Shown: positions 23,073 to 35,770 of the stretch, one piece after another
How the letters are laid out: every line of letters starts with the position of its first letter
Position numbering within the stretch: the first letter of the stretch is position 1
From: Torreya grandis
Taxonomy: Eukaryota; Streptophyta; Pinopsida; Cupressales; Taxaceae
Assembly (NCBI GenBank): GCA_037957365.1
Contig: JARHVA010000398.1
Span: 2,778,001 to 2,842,000, forward strand
Direction: 5' to 3'
Length of the DNA: 64,000 nt
Made by a program: the position numbers and the translations under genes
Notes under the pieces: generated by a model
Databases searched by the model: none
What the model was told of the DNA's origin: nothing
What the model saw: the letters and a program-made list of their open reading frames with translations, nothing else

Positions 23073-24022
23073 TATTGACTCCTAAAATCAACTAAGTACC
23101 AAACAAGTTCGCACTTGTGTACTTTAGGTGATTTTAGCACCACTAGCTGAGAGGCACATGCAATCTAAACCTCACAAATTATGAGTTTGGATTTGAAATA
23201 ATTTCCAACAAAGTATATTTTACCTATCAAAATCATGTCGACATGTGATACATCACAAAGTGGTAGGATTTAGGGAAAAGTAGCCATGTGGACCTAAGAA
23301 CCACAAAGGATATTACAAAGGAAAATGTAGGTGGATTGGTTGGATACAGATCTTGACATAAATTTATGGTAGTATAACATCAAATGACGTGGTATTTGTC
23401 CTTAGGCTAAGATGATAATTCAAATATGGGCTTGGGTGAGAAAATCCCAAGGAGGAGGAGGAGGAGAGAGCCAATGGGAAGATAGAGTTTAGATAGAGAA
23501 GCAGAGTTGAAAATATTGAAAGTAGTTATTAGTCATAAGGGAAGAGAATAAGGTTGGTGGATAATAGAGATTGAGAACCAGTGAGCCACAACAGAGACTA
23601 ACAGGGTTAAGTACTATTAGATAGTATTAAGGAGAAATAAGAGATGTGAGTGAGCTCTGGATTATATAGTGAGGCCACTGCATGTGCCAAATGTGATAGT
23701 TTATTCCCTTATATGTAATAGAGAATGGAATCAATAAAATATTTTATATTGAATACTTGTTTGTTACATGATCATCTAATAGCATTTATGGGTGTGCTCC
23801 TTGAGTTATCTAGTTATCTCCATATCTCACAACTCCAGACATTACTCTCATATCACACATAACTAACATGACCCTAGCTTATATCCTCCATTATTTCACA
23901 CCTAAGGTGACCTTGTTGTGTTTTTAATCCCTTCATGATATGTCGATGTGGGAACTGGAATACGCTACGTTGATCTAGACTCATATGATGCCTTAGCCCC
24001 TTACTGACTAGACTATCCAACA
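23073..24022 (+). repeat. 5' LTR of E9
   Basis: Ends in ccaaca. It contains a GGA microsatellite at about 23,451-23,468, a feature shared with the other LTR. After the end follows tttttggtttcattatcagg, in which a canonical primer site is not recognisable. Confidence 0.75.
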
Positions 24023-24985
24023 TTTTTGGTTTCATTATCAGGACTAAGTTGTCTTTCATTATTATGATGGTTGAAGGGCACACGAAATGTTCATAAATCA
24101 TCATTTAGAGCTCTACACATATGATTTGTATAGTGAATATATCAATGTTTAACATGGAATTACTAGATAAATGAGAACTTAGAGGGCATATATAGGATAA
24201 GAATCACTAGATGAGAATGGTCGATTAGGACCCTAGGATAAAGGAAGAGTCCACCTTTGTAAATACTATGAAGACACTTAGAGGAAATGAAGGGTATGAG
24301 GCCTACTCTTACATGGATAAAATACACTTCAAGGATAGGATCAAACATGCCATGGAGTTAGATTAGGATATAAGAAGAGATGAAGTAAGGACTAGGTGTT
24401 AGAAGACTAGTGGAGTGGTACCTAATGTCCCTAGTCCCATCACATGAGCCATATGACCCTCTCAAAATTAGGGAAGGTATTTCAATATCCACAAAGAGTG
24501 GAAGTTGTAGAGGCAGAAGTGGGGACTCCACTTGAGCATGAGTTTCATGACCCATTACTTGAACAAGAAATAACATAGTTGGTATGTTGTTACATCAACT
24601 TAGGATGTTTGGGACAAGATTTTTTTTAGTAGGAGGGACCATCATAGGAATAAATACCCTTTTTTTGTAGATTGTGATCATGCTCATCTAGTAGATATAT
24701 TATGCCTTAAACCTAAACCTTCAATAATACTATGGGATGGAAGACACTTTAGACCATGTGCTCAAGTATGAGGTCATTTAGAGAGATTGAAGGATTATCC
24801 AATAAAAGTAAAAGGAATATCAATTTTGTACTACTCTATAAGGGTGAGTGAAGACTTGGTACCATAAGGTTGATCCAATGCAGACAATCATAGACTTTTC
24901 CCTCCTCAAGATTACATTTCTAAGGGTATTTTATGTCCTAAAGGTGGAGCATCAAGACATTATGGCATTCAATGACATCAAGTAA

Positions 24986-25590
24986 GAGGCTTCAAAGATT
25001 ATACATGTTTATGATTCGAGTTTTAATACCTTGGTCTTGAAGGTATTGTATGGCCTCAAGCCACTCAAGCATGCTTAATGCATTTTTGGTGGATTGCTCC
25101 CCCGATCTAACATAATTTTTCCATGATTGAGTTTTATGATCCTCGACATGCACTAGAAGTTACGCTTAAATATGAATTTATACATAAAATGGATGAAAAA
25201 TATTGATGAGGATTTTAAATTCAAGTTTTAATGATGAGGTAATAGTTATAATAATTTTTGACTGCATAAATTATCATAACAGGGGATGATGATGATACCT
25301 CGAGTAGGTATGGAGTGTGCAGGTTATTATCCATCCATAAACAAAAGATTGGTCATGGTACAAGGATTCTAGGTCATGAGAGACATGATAGGGATAAATA
25401 TTAGTGTTTCATATCAACAAGAGGTATCTACCTAGAAGATTCATCCAAGTGCAAGGTCAATGAGGACAATTACCCAATCCATGCTCATGTTACAAGTTTA
25501 GATCACTAGATCATCTCTAGCATGATTGCACCATCCCTCCTTTTTACACCTATTGTTAAAAATGACATAATTTTGATGAGTGTCTCAACC
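24986..25590 (+). pseudogene. Gag fragment with two degenerate zinc knuckles (E9)
   Basis: Plus-strand blocks in order: HVYDSSFNTL (about 25,005), a 'G-G-L-L-P' block, then after a frame change DPRHALEVTLKYE (about 25,138), typical of gypsy Gag C-terminal capsid helices. About 280 bp later come two knuckles: at 25,488-25,529 C-x2-F-x4-H-x4-C (second Cys now Phe), and at about 25,547-25,590 Y-x2-C-x3-H-x4-C (first Cys now Tyr, one residue short). Two tandem knuckles are common in plant gypsy Gag. Stops and at least one frameshift make it non-functional. Lineage is not assignable. Confidence 0.55.
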
Positions 25591-25599
25591 TATATGTGA

Positions 25600-28500
25600 A
25601 TCTTATAGGATGAATTTACTTAGGGAAGATGGCTATAAAGGTAGACACATACATAAAACCTAAAAGAAGCTGAGGGTTGATTCTACACCTAAGCCTAAAA
25701 ATGTGTGAATAAAATAAAATAATCCATGCTCAAAAACTAACCCTAATCCATAAGCTAGGTGGTTATTCCATTATAAGATTCACTAATATGGATGATAAAT
25801 AGTTATCTAGTTAACAATTGGATTTATGACTATTGTATGATGTTAAACTTACCAAAATAGAAATGCACAAGTAAAAAAAATTGAATGTACAAATTTTTAA
25901 ACATGAACATGAAATAAAGGAATGAGTAAATTACACAATAGAAAAAAAAAATATCTTATAGAAACCAAGGTGGTAAAAAATCCAGTGTGTGAGGAAAATT
26001 GCATTCCCCTTCCACTATGTTCTATAACAAGTATACAAGCTTTATTGCCAAAAATGGCCTTTACGGATAGAATATTTACTACTCCTCTATCCAACACTCA
26101 TATACAAATTTACTTCACTTTCAAGACACTTATCTCTACTAAAACCCTAATCCAATAATATACAACTAAAATAAATAATAAACTAAGAACCAAGACTCAA
26201 ACTCACAAAGAAATGGTGTGAATCTAGCATCCCTTCATTTCCCTTCTTCTTGATGTTCTCTGATTACTAGGGCATGTATTTATCCTATTCTATCCTTAGA
26301 AACCCCCAAGAAATTAAAACAAACCACCACGAAGTTAAAACATCACAAAATGATTCATATTCACATGGTCACAACTAGCTCTGGAGTTCAATAGTCCTAG
26401 CTTCAAAGTTGAATAATCAGCTCCTAAGAGATCTTGAAGCTTAAAGTACTTTGACTTTTGAAGGTCATAAATTTTGCATACGACCTCATAATTGAGTGCC
26501 ATTTTTTTTTAACTTATTTATGTTTTTTAGAGGAATTCAAATATGGAATTATAATATAATTTTGATATAAATAAAATACTATTTTAACCCCTACAATAAA
26601 AAGTAGTCTTTTCCTAAGAGCATGTAACTTACTGACTTGTCACCATCAAGATGTTTGGATCACCCTCATATCGATTTACCTTAGAAGCATGTTTGATATT
26701 GATATTTTGAGTACATTAAATGTATTATAATAGTGTCATAAGAACATAACTTACATATAATTAGGCATAGTGTATACTTTAGTACACATGAATAGTATAC
26801 TAGGATCCAAATTTAGATCAAACTCTTACGATCAAGCACAATAATTGAAGGCATTGCATGAAGTTGTGTATATCATCTATGCCTTATGAAGTGAAATATA
26901 ATTATCCCATAAGAGATAAGATTTGATTAAAGTATAATTCTATAAGGTTAGAGTGACACTATATGTATCCCCTAATCACCATGCTCAAGAGTTTTTAAAA
27001 CCCAAACCAATTAAAGTTGAGTGCCCATGAGTAGGTATCTTGAAAGAATCAAAGCAAGTTCCCCATACCAGAGGAATGGGAACCTAAAAAATAATTGTGC
27101 CTTGAATAATTATTTCTTGGTAAGCATCATGAAGCAAGTGATGCCTTTTGATGGCCTTAATATGTAGGCAAGATGCAATCTATATCAGTATTGGCTAAAA
27201 TCAAATGTACCCCTTGGGTATGGGAATCCTATGAATAAGTTGATTGAGGATGTAGTAAAATGTGATTTATCTTACCCATTTATATTTCGATGTAGGAATA
27301 AATGGATTAGACCTTGAGTGAACCATTAGTATTATATAGTAGTGGTCATAGAGTTTGAGGGACAACACCCCTGAGGAGCAAGATGGTGTTCCATCTCCTA
27401 CTATCACTCTAGAACTAGTAAAGTTTCACCCCATTGGTAGATATCATGTTTATTTTTTACCCTTTAGTTATGATGGTGATATTAAATATGTATGAGTCAA
27501 ATCACACACCCAGGGTGAGAAAGGTGCCCCAAATCATAAAAGAAGGGCTAGTTAAAATTGTTACTTCTATATAGAGGTTGTTTGACTGACAAGTTGGATG
27601 GGGCTACCATCATGCCTTGAAAGCTATTAAGTAGAAATAATCTAGGACCCTCATCTATCAACACCTTATAATTTTTCAACTTTTATTGATTTGGGTCTTG
27701 GAAGACCCTAAAACCATTATGTAATAAAGCTTTGTTAACCATTATTATATCCATTTTATATAGTGACGAAAGTTTTTTTGGGTAATAAGATGCACTCACC
27801 TCTTAATATAAAATTAGGGGATTCGAGTGAATAACTATCTATGGTGAGGTTGGAATCTCTATAAAATCAAAAAGGCATACTTATGCCACCAAAAATAAAG
27901 TCTGCATCAGTACCTAGACATACACATTTCAATGTAACACTATGTTGGAGGATAAGATACAGAGTTTTGTGTGGGGTAGGAGATAGTACTAAGAGGATGA
28001 GAATAAAGGCATATAATAAAGATTACTAGAATAAAATTACATATGAAGAGATGTTCATAACTGAATAAAAGTAAAAATAACATGTGGAAAGATATGACAT
28101 GTTGACCAAGTCAAAGATCTGAATAGAAAAGGATGAGAGTCATATTAGTACACAAGGAATGAGGTACAACTAGTTAGCTAGATTAATGGAGAGAGGAACA
28201 ATGATAATTGAGCTAATGTACACAAGGACTAATATGATCTTAGGATTAATATAGAGTTATTGTTATCAAAACTGAGTGGCAAGGGAAGTGGCTCAGCTAG
28301 GGAGGACAAGCATGAAAAGGATCAAAGCATATGAAAAGATCTACCACCTATCAAAATTTTAAATTTTCAAGCATGACTTAGATAGGCTACATATACATAG
28401 GCATAAATAGGTGGTAGTATGGATAGTTTCCAACATATGAGGAGGATCAACTAGTCACTCCTTTTACACCTATATATATGGGTGGAAATATGGCTTATGG

Positions 28501-29863
28501 TACAACTTACCAAATTAGGAGCAAAAGTGGAAGAGACCACTAAAAACATAAAAAGGTAGCCTTGAGAGGTTTTATATTAGATATATAGTAGATAAAACCA
28601 AATACATAGGAAGAAGGAAGAAATTAGACTATGAAAGTTGAAGCTTTAAGGTTGGACAAGAGGAACTAGAGCTGAGGAGCTGAAAACACCACACTACCCT
28701 ATAGATCTAGCTCAATTGATTTAAAGAAGTTTGTGAAATGGAAGATCCCTTTTTTCAAGATATTATAATAAAATAATATACTTGTAAGTAGTAGTAAGAG
28801 GAAAAAGGATCCCTTTGTCTGAAGGGAATAGTCTAGTGGAAGATGAATTAGGATAGATTCATGGACCTCTATCATACATGGATGGGTAGAGTCTGGACAG
28901 TGTTGGAGGAGAAGTGAATGTCTTAGGAGGAACATGTGCATGAAGTTGATCCAAATTAGTGGAGAAATAGATCAAATTTGGTGAGTACAAATTAATGATA
29001 AGGAGATATAATAATTCCAATATATGCATAGTGGTATTGTGTAACTAGAGGAACTAGGCATGTTGAGGACAAGATTAGATGGAAAACTAAGGAAATAAGA
29101 TCAAGAGGCTTCACATTACCAATCCAAATAATGTCTAGATAGAATCATCAAGAGTTGAAAGGAATTCCTTAGGGATTTGGGTTGGGTGGGATGAAATGGG
29201 TGCCCATCATAGAAAGTTTTCCTATATATTTGAGGAAACCCTAGTGGCACACTATGAAAGATGTGTGCCTAGTTAGATGCATGTAAATGATTTACCCTCT
29301 CAAAATGAGTCTTATTAAACACTTAGTGCCCCAGGAAATCGACATTCCTCTTAAGGATTTTTGGAGTGATATTTAATCTCTTAGAAGTATAGGGAAACAT
29401 ATACCTCCATAGGAAAATGTGTAGAGAAAGGTTGTTGAGAAGTGCAAATTGGATAGTAGGTGACAAGCACATGATGAGTAACCTTTTGAAATAAGCTAAA
29501 GTGGTCCTCTAGAGGGAAGTAAGATGACAACACGAGAAGGACCACTCAAATATTGGCATAGAAAGTGCAAGGTTAGAGGCCTTGAACAATCATGCTACTT
29601 GGTAAATAAAGAGCTTGAGCTGAGGAGAGGATGGTAAGAAAGCTACCAAAGGGGAGAATAAATGAGATGACATGTAGGATTGTTGACAAAAGAAAAGGAA
29701 GAATCTTGCGAGGAATCATGCAAAAAATTCTTGCGGAACCATACAATCTTAAATGAATTAGTTATTCATTAAGAAGCTTTGAGGGTAGCAAGATTGCACA
29801 AGGAAAGAAACTAGAATAAGAACTCACTTTTTGGGGATAGACAACCAGTTTAGTTTGGGTTTA
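25600..29863. other. E9 internal DNA, no domain recognised
   Basis: More than 4 kb of AT-rich DNA. Short frames occur on both strands (for example 25,897-26,158, overlapping antisense) but none shows a family motif. The tail at about 29,820-29,863 holds ttggggatag, a possible remnant of the polypurine tract. Confidence 0.4.
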
Positions 29864-30833
29864 TGTTGAACCTAAAAATTGATTAAGTACTAGATAAGCA
29901 TTTTATTGTACACTTTATGTGAGTTTAGAACCACTAATCAAGAGACACATGTAATCTAAACCTCATAACTTACATGTGCCTTAGAAATAATTACCAATAA
30001 AAAATATGTCAATTGTCAGAATCATGCCAATGTGTGGTACATGACAAATTGGTCAGACCCAAGGAAAAGTAGCCATGTGAATAGGGGAACCATAGAGAAT
30101 ATTATGGGGGAAAGTGATAGGTTTATTATATGGATATGGATCTTAACACAAATTTATGGTAGTATGATCATAGACAGTGTGGTAGTTCACCTCAGGCTAA
30201 GATGGTAATTCAAATATGGGCTTTGGCAAGAAAAGTGTAAGAAGAAGGAGGAGGAGGAGGAAGAGCAAGAGAGAAATCTACTAGGAAGAGAGAGTTTAAT
30301 CAGATAATCAAATTCAATAAGAATTAGATTATTTATTAGTTGGAAGGGGAGAGAATAAGGTCATCGAACAATAAAGAGTGAGAACCAATGAGCCATAACA
30401 GAGACTAGTAGGGTTGAGCATTACTATTAGATTGTATTAGGGAGAAATAAGAGCTATGAGTGAGATTTGTATTAGAGAGTGATGCCACTTCATGTGTTAA
30501 GTGTGATAATCTATTCACATGCATGTAACTAATAGTGTAAATAATATAAGAGTTTATATTAAACACTTGTCTGTTACATGGTCATTTGATAGCATTTGTG
30601 GGTGTGCTCCTTGAATTATCTAGTTATCTCCATCTCCTGCACCTCCCATATATTTCTCTCCTATCACACACAACTAACATGACCCCATATCAAATCATCC
30701 ATTCCTTCACACCTCGAGTGAGCTCATAGGTTTTTTCCTCCTTGCATGATATGCTAGTGTGGGAACTAACCCAAGTTATGCCAAACTAGACTTGCATGAC
30801 ACTTTGGCCTCTTATTGACTAGACTAGCCAACA
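29864..30833 (+). repeat. 3' LTR of E9
   Basis: Aligns with 23,073-24,022. Starts TGTTGAACC and ends GCCAACA. It contains a GGA-rich microsatellite at about 30,241-30,262. Confidence 0.75.
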
Positions 30834-31257
30834 AAATGGTGGTGATGGGAGAGTTGAGCAACTAAAATAGTGAAAAGGTTCCCAAAATAGAGTGTACACA
30901 CATAAATGAAGATAATTTTAAATCAACAAACCCACCATGGCACTTTATAACTTAGTTTGAGTAGAAAAAGATCCCATGAAATAAAAAAACACAAGATGAT
31001 GCAAGTAACTCTAGAATGTTGTCAATCTATAGAAAACTCCATCAAGAACAATAGAGTCTCTCCTAAAATAAGTTATTGATGTGTGGAAGAATAAACTAAA
31101 TATTAGAGGATCCACACTGGTAAAATACTTAGAAATAATGATGATGTCTCCACCACAAGTGATATTAAATCCATCCTTGATAAATACAAATGGTGGTTGA
31201 TGATGACTACAGGTGGGTAGGTGAAAAATACACAACATTAACATGTGAAAAATAATT
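30834..31257. other. No gene seen
   Basis: AT-rich DNA after the E9 3' LTR, perhaps the 3' untranslated part of E8. No motif. Confidence 0.4.
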
Positions 31258-32025
31258 TTAATATGTGTCAGGTTTATCATGTCTGACAATTGTAATCTCA
31301 GGTTTATCAGGTTTGAGTGAATGTGTTGCAAAACTCATGTGTAGATCAATATCCTCACAAAGAGTAGAATGAACAAAAATTGGAGCTCTATCATCAAATG
31401 GCCCTATGAAAGATGAAATGTCTACATCAAAACCAATGTCATGGTGATATTTATAGCTAACTAATTGAATGGGAGAAATAATACCCTGTGAATAACTACC
31501 AATACCTCTGGTATAATATCCCATGGAATAGAGCATTCAAGAACCAAATCTGGTAGTATGTCTCTCAAAAGTGCCATTAAAGTATTCAAGTGAATTTTAA
31601 ATGGGATAACCAACATGTGTAGTAGTAGTAACATAATATTCACAATATTCAATAACATGATCATCACTCTCACAATTAAAAGGTGAAACAATAGAAATAT
31701 CAGATGCAGAAGTACAAGAGGCAACATCAAAATCAATAGTAGCATGCTTAGAAATAGGTGCAGGAGTAATGTTTGTAGATGGATCAAGCTCAAGTGAATG
31801 TTGGTCCAATAAATCACACTAATGTTTTATATCTACAAGTGTGTGTTAAATTTAATGTATAAGGGTGTCCTTACCAACAATGAGGGTGCATAAAAGAGAA
31901 TATTATTTCTATAGTGTCATGTTATCTTCCACAAATTTAATAATGTCATCTTACAATGTGCAGATCTCAGAATAGAGCATGTCATTTTTTGACTTAAGAG
32001 TGTGTCAAGTGGTACCAATACCCAT
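31258..32025 (-). pseudogene. G-patch protein frame of E8
   Basis: On the minus strand ATG at 32,025 opens one frame to a TAA at 31,258 (256 codons) with internal stops but no frameshift. It begins M-G-I-G-T-T, close to the M-G-K-A-L start in E5, about 50 bp after a primer-binding site. Residues around 15-45 are coiled-coil-like. Residues 72-150 are acidic, Ser/Thr-rich. Residues 152-197 are a G-patch: FERHTTRFGS, TGA (Arg expected), MLYSMGYYTRGIG, SYSQGIISPI and a final IGFD. The lead block and spacing match E5. The last 60 residues (open from 31,536) have no known motif; no zinc knuckle is seen. Overlapping minus frames at 31,461-31,817 and 31,011-31,331 in other phases are shadows. Confidence 0.65.
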
Positions 32026-32076
32026 GATGAATGCAAAAAATACACTCAAAAAAACCAACACCCAAAACACTTCAGA

Positions 32077-32088
32077 CATATGATACCA
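32077..32088 (-). other. Primer-binding site of E8
   Basis: Minus strand TGGTATCATATG, matching the first eight bases of the initiator-Met site, two bases after the end of the LTR at 32,091. Confidence 0.6.
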
Positions 32089-32090
32089 AG

Positions 32091-32746
32091 TGTAACACAT
32101 TCCTACCATTACTCCACAAAACACAACCAACCTTTTTTTTTAATTGATAAGTTTTATATCAATAAGGTAAAAATATTAGAATTTTATCACTCAACTAGGA
32201 TAAAATAAATCCTTATCAAAACTTAATGGAAACAAGATCATTTTGTCACAATGATTAAACATTATCTTCGTAGGAGAATAAGAAGGGTCTCAGGTATCAA
32301 CTACCACAAAAATCATAAAGTATCCCTTCAGAAGTAATTTCTGGTAATCTTAATAGAATCACTCTAATCTAAACCAAATATGGAGATTCAAAAAAGTGTC
32401 ACAATAAAAATAATTTCTAGTCCACTTATCATTTTTGGTCCCTAAGAAATAAATCATGATAACAATCTTGTGTGAAGAGGTAACATTGCCATAAAAAATA
32501 AATTATGTTTTAGGTCTAATTAGAGTTTAGATTTAGTGGATAGTAAAAAGCCTCAAAGTTTTACTAGTTTTAATTCAATAATTTATTTATATGTGGTGTA
32601 TAGTATGAATCCTTGAATTTTTATTACTATTAAGTCAATAATTTATTTAGTCTTATGCTCAATATCAAAAGAATAGAATCAATTTCAGATTTTGGTATCC
32701 ATATATAGACATAAGGATACATATTCCTTTTGTGTAGGGCTACACA
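32091..32746 (-). repeat. E8 LTR, lower copy
   Basis: Aligns with 32,858-33,432: tgtaacacatt at one end, ccttttgtgta at the other, and in between aagaataagaagggtc, atcaactacca, ctaattagagtttagattta and atgctcaatatcaaaagaat. On the minus strand it begins TGTGTAG and ends TTACA. Confidence 0.75.
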
Positions 32747-32845
32747 TTCCAAGTTATAACTTTGGTATCCATATAACAATAAGGATTCCCATAAATCAGA
32801 ATGTATATCCCTATACAAAAGGAATGCAAAGCCCTACACAAAAGG
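32726..32845. repeat. 16-bp perfect inverted repeat between the two E8 LTRs
   Basis: ccttttgtgtagggct (32,726-32,741) is exactly mirrored by agccctacacaaaagg (32,830-32,845), enclosing 88 bp. Shorter copies of ggtatccatata and ggaat blocks lie inside. Confidence 0.8.
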
Positions 32846-32857
32846 ATTGATACCATG

Positions 32858-33432
32858 TGTAACACATTACCTCCACACACCTCAAAAAACACAACCAAAT
32901 TTTTTATTTATTGATAAGTCTTATATCAATAAGGTAATAGAATTTGAATTTTCACTCAACTAAGATACAATAATTCCATATCAAAATTGAATGTAAGTAA
33001 TTTTATTTTATCACAATGATTGAATGTTACCTTCATAGAAGAATAAGAAGGGTCACATGTATCAACTACCATAAACATCATAGAGTGTCCCTTTGGAAGT
33101 AATTTTTGGTGGCATAGTAGAATTGCTCATATCTAACACAAAGAGGGGGATTCACAAAAGTGCCACAATTAAAGAGTCCACTTTTTGTTGTATGTCCCTA
33201 AGAAAATGAAGCAGGATAATAATCTTGTGAAGAGGTAACACTACCATAAAAGATGATTTCAATTTTAGGTCTAGTTAGAGTTTAGATTTAGTGAATAGTC
33301 TAAAGCCTCAAAGGTTTATTATTATTAAGTCAATAATTTTTTTTAGGATTATGCTCAATATCAAAAGAATAGAATCAAGTTAGGACTTTGGTAACATAAG
33401 GATACACATTCCTTTTGTGTAATAATATATCA
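32858..33432 (-). repeat. E8 LTR, upper copy, with own primer site at 32,846-32,855
   Basis: Second copy of the same LTR in the same orientation. On the minus strand it is followed by TGGTATCAATCC (complement of 32,844-32,855) and only about 100 bp later the lower LTR starts. The order LTR, primer site, short spacer, LTR, primer site, ORF indicates a collapsed or recombined tandem. Confidence 0.72.
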
Positions 33433-33516
33433 TTATTCTTAATTGAAGAAATTTTCAATAAGTGGATAACAATATTGAGCACATCCTTAGCATTCTATTT
33501 TGAAGACTTTTATAAC
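33433..33516. other. Spacer, no gene seen
   Basis: Short AT-rich stretch. Confidence 0.4.
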
Positions 33517-33930
33517 CACAAGATCATCCATGAACTCATGGATGTATTCACCATATGCAAAGGAGCTTAACTATAATTTAAGAGTTTCTAGATAAGTAAA
33601 AGGGAGTTATATCATGAAGTTTTCATTGTACTTCTTCCAAGGCTTAGGATATTAAAAAAAATCAAGGAAATAAGTTCAAGGAAGGGAACATTTTGTACTA
33701 GTATTAATTAAATCTATAAATATTTTTCTAAGCACAAGATCATCCATGAACTCATGGATGTATTCACCATATGAAAAGGAAATTGATTTTAAGCTAAGAT
33801 TTTCTAGATGAAGTTTTCATTATACTTCTTCTAAGGCTTAGGCTTTTGAAAAAACTTGAGGAAACAAGCTCAAGGAAGGGAACATCTTGTAATAGTATTA
33901 ATTAACTTTATAACCAATATTATCAGTTTC
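33517..33930. repeat. Tandem duplication, period about 216 bp
   Basis: cacaagatcatccatgaact starts at 33,517 and again at 33,733, followed in both by catggatgtattcaccatat, a ...gaagttttcatt... block, ttcttc-x-aaggcttagg and caaggaagggaacat. A third, short fragment (aactcaaggaaacaa) lies at about 33,938. Confidence 0.8.
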
Positions 33931-34353
33931 AAAAAACTCAAGGAAACAATCTCAAGTCATTGGTTTATAATTTTAATTGAGAACATGCAAGCAATAATAT
34001 TTAAGAAATATAACACATCCTCCTCAATGTTTTTGGCTTGAGGGAATAATCATTTCCTCCATTTATTCAGATTAAGGGAGTAATAATTTGGCTAAGATAA
34101 GGTATACTTGTATTAAATTAAAAGGGATTCCAATAAATCTGAACAAATTCTCCAATTATTTTTATTTAGCCAAGGATTTAATGCAATGTTTTATTAAGTC
34201 CTTTAATATTTTCATTCAACCTCGTCCTGCACTTAAATCAACAAATGATGGCATGTTTTCCCATCAAAAGTAGTGGTTTATTAAAACGTAAAATCTAATG
34301 AGTGCAATTCAACCCAAGGTGGAGTTATCTTATTATTATTCTATATTAGTCAT

Positions 34354-34600
34354 TGCATACATACCATCACACTACTTTATGAAATAAAAAGACACTATTA
34401 ACTTGATGCTAGATTTAATAATTGGATTTAATACTTGTAGGGTTGTTATATGGATGAATATTAGATATACATCACTTTTCACATTAAAAAAATTCCATTG
34501 CATATATACCATCACACTACTTTATAAAAATTCAATACTTCTAGAGATCTTATATGAATGCATTTCAGATATACTTTGGTTTCTATATAAAAGCTAAAAG
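34354..34600. repeat. Tandem duplication, period about 141 bp
   Basis: cattgcata-x-ataccatcaca followed by ctactttat occurs at 34,354 and 34,495; both copies go on with an aatactt-x-tag block and a 'tatatg-x-atgca/atgaatatt ... agatatac' block. Confidence 0.7.
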
Positions 34601-35204
34601 AGTCAGTCTCATCTATAAATCATCACAATTTTAGCTATTTCTGAAATAAATTTAGTGTTTTGGTTAATTAAGTAGTGCCACCAATATAAATAAGATATTT
34701 TATAAATATTCTAAAAGGATAAAACTAACTAAAGAAGATGGATTTGGCTTTCATAACCATGACATTATTATTCATTTAGTTAATCAAAGTAGATTCATTT
34801 ACTCCGTTCATATGTACCCCATAGGTTGTCCACCTTATATGTTTAAGTCATATAATAAATTATGCCATATAATTTTTATTTTCTCCTTGCTTAATAACAT
34901 TATTGAGTATTTCACATTATATTTACCCCACTTATAGTCTCATTAACAAAATGTTACTCATCTATGCCAAATGAAACTAGTTACCTTCCTAGGTTTGTTA
35001 TGAGAGACCACATGGATTTGAGTAACCATAAATGCCACCATGTTAGTGTTCAAGTATGACATCGATTTAATTATGGATAATATAGATAGTCAGAGAGGAA
35101 GGTAAATCCAATACGTATTGTAGGTGGATAATCCATTTCAGATTCCAAACACCATAATGTTTATAAGAAAAATATTCTCATCATAAATGAATCCATACAA
35201 ATCT

Positions 35205-35770
35205 CATCATTTGAAGGACTCTTCAATATATTTGAATTTTAATCTCCTTTTAGTAAATAAAAATCAACTATCTATAGCACAACAATATACACTGACCATG
35301 TACTACCAATTATATGTAGCCAAGTATTACACACTTAACCCACTACTCTTCTTAAGAGAGGAACTCATAAATACATAGAAAAATAACTAAATCAACATAC
35401 TAGCTTAGAAGATTCTTCCTTCAACTATCTAAATTTTAATCCCTCATTTAGAATATAAATAATAACTATATGTAGTATAATAAATTGTGTACATCCAATT
35501 ATATATAGTCACTTTTTTTACTCGGTCCATTACACTTATAACAAAAAACTCATCAATATACAGAAAATAACTAAATCAGTTTAGTAGCTTAGGAGACTAT
35601 TTCAATCGTCTAAATTTTAATCACCATTTTAGAATATAAATAAAAATTATCTATGATAGAATAATGTATGTAAAACCAGTTATATACAGTCACTATTTTT
35701 TTAAGTCTATTACTCTTATAACAACAAACTCATTAATATATCTATTAAATACTATAAAATAACTAAAATA
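35205..35770. repeat. Three tandem units of about 185-195 bp
   Basis: Units start near 35,212, 35,408 and 35,591 and share tctaaattttaat, tagaatataaata, aactat-x-tatgta, ccaattatat-x-tagtcac, attacacttataac, aaactcat-x-aatata and aaaataactaaatca in the same order. It is a short satellite-like array inside the E6 interval. Confidence 0.78.

Larger units (their letters stand above)
23073..30833 (+). mobile_element. LTR element E9 (plus), 7.8 kb, with gag remains
   Basis: LTRs at 23,073-24,022 (950 bp) and 29,864-30,833 (970 bp) share long blocks: ccacaacagagactaac / ccataacagagactag, gggtgtgctccttga, ttatctagttatctccat, and the end gactagacta-x-ccaaca. Gag-type coding remains on the plus strand at 24.99-25.59 kb set the orientation. 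No RT or integrase block could be recognised between 25.6 and 29.86 kb, so it is either deleted for pol or too eroded to read by eye. No 5-bp duplication is visible. Confidence 0.65.

Noticed and set aside
23068..30838. Target duplication for E9
   Set aside because: gccct and aaatg differ; not supported.
31461..31817. 118-codon minus frame rich in Leu/Ile
   Set aside because: Overlaps the G-patch frame of E8 in another phase; the other phase has the domain.
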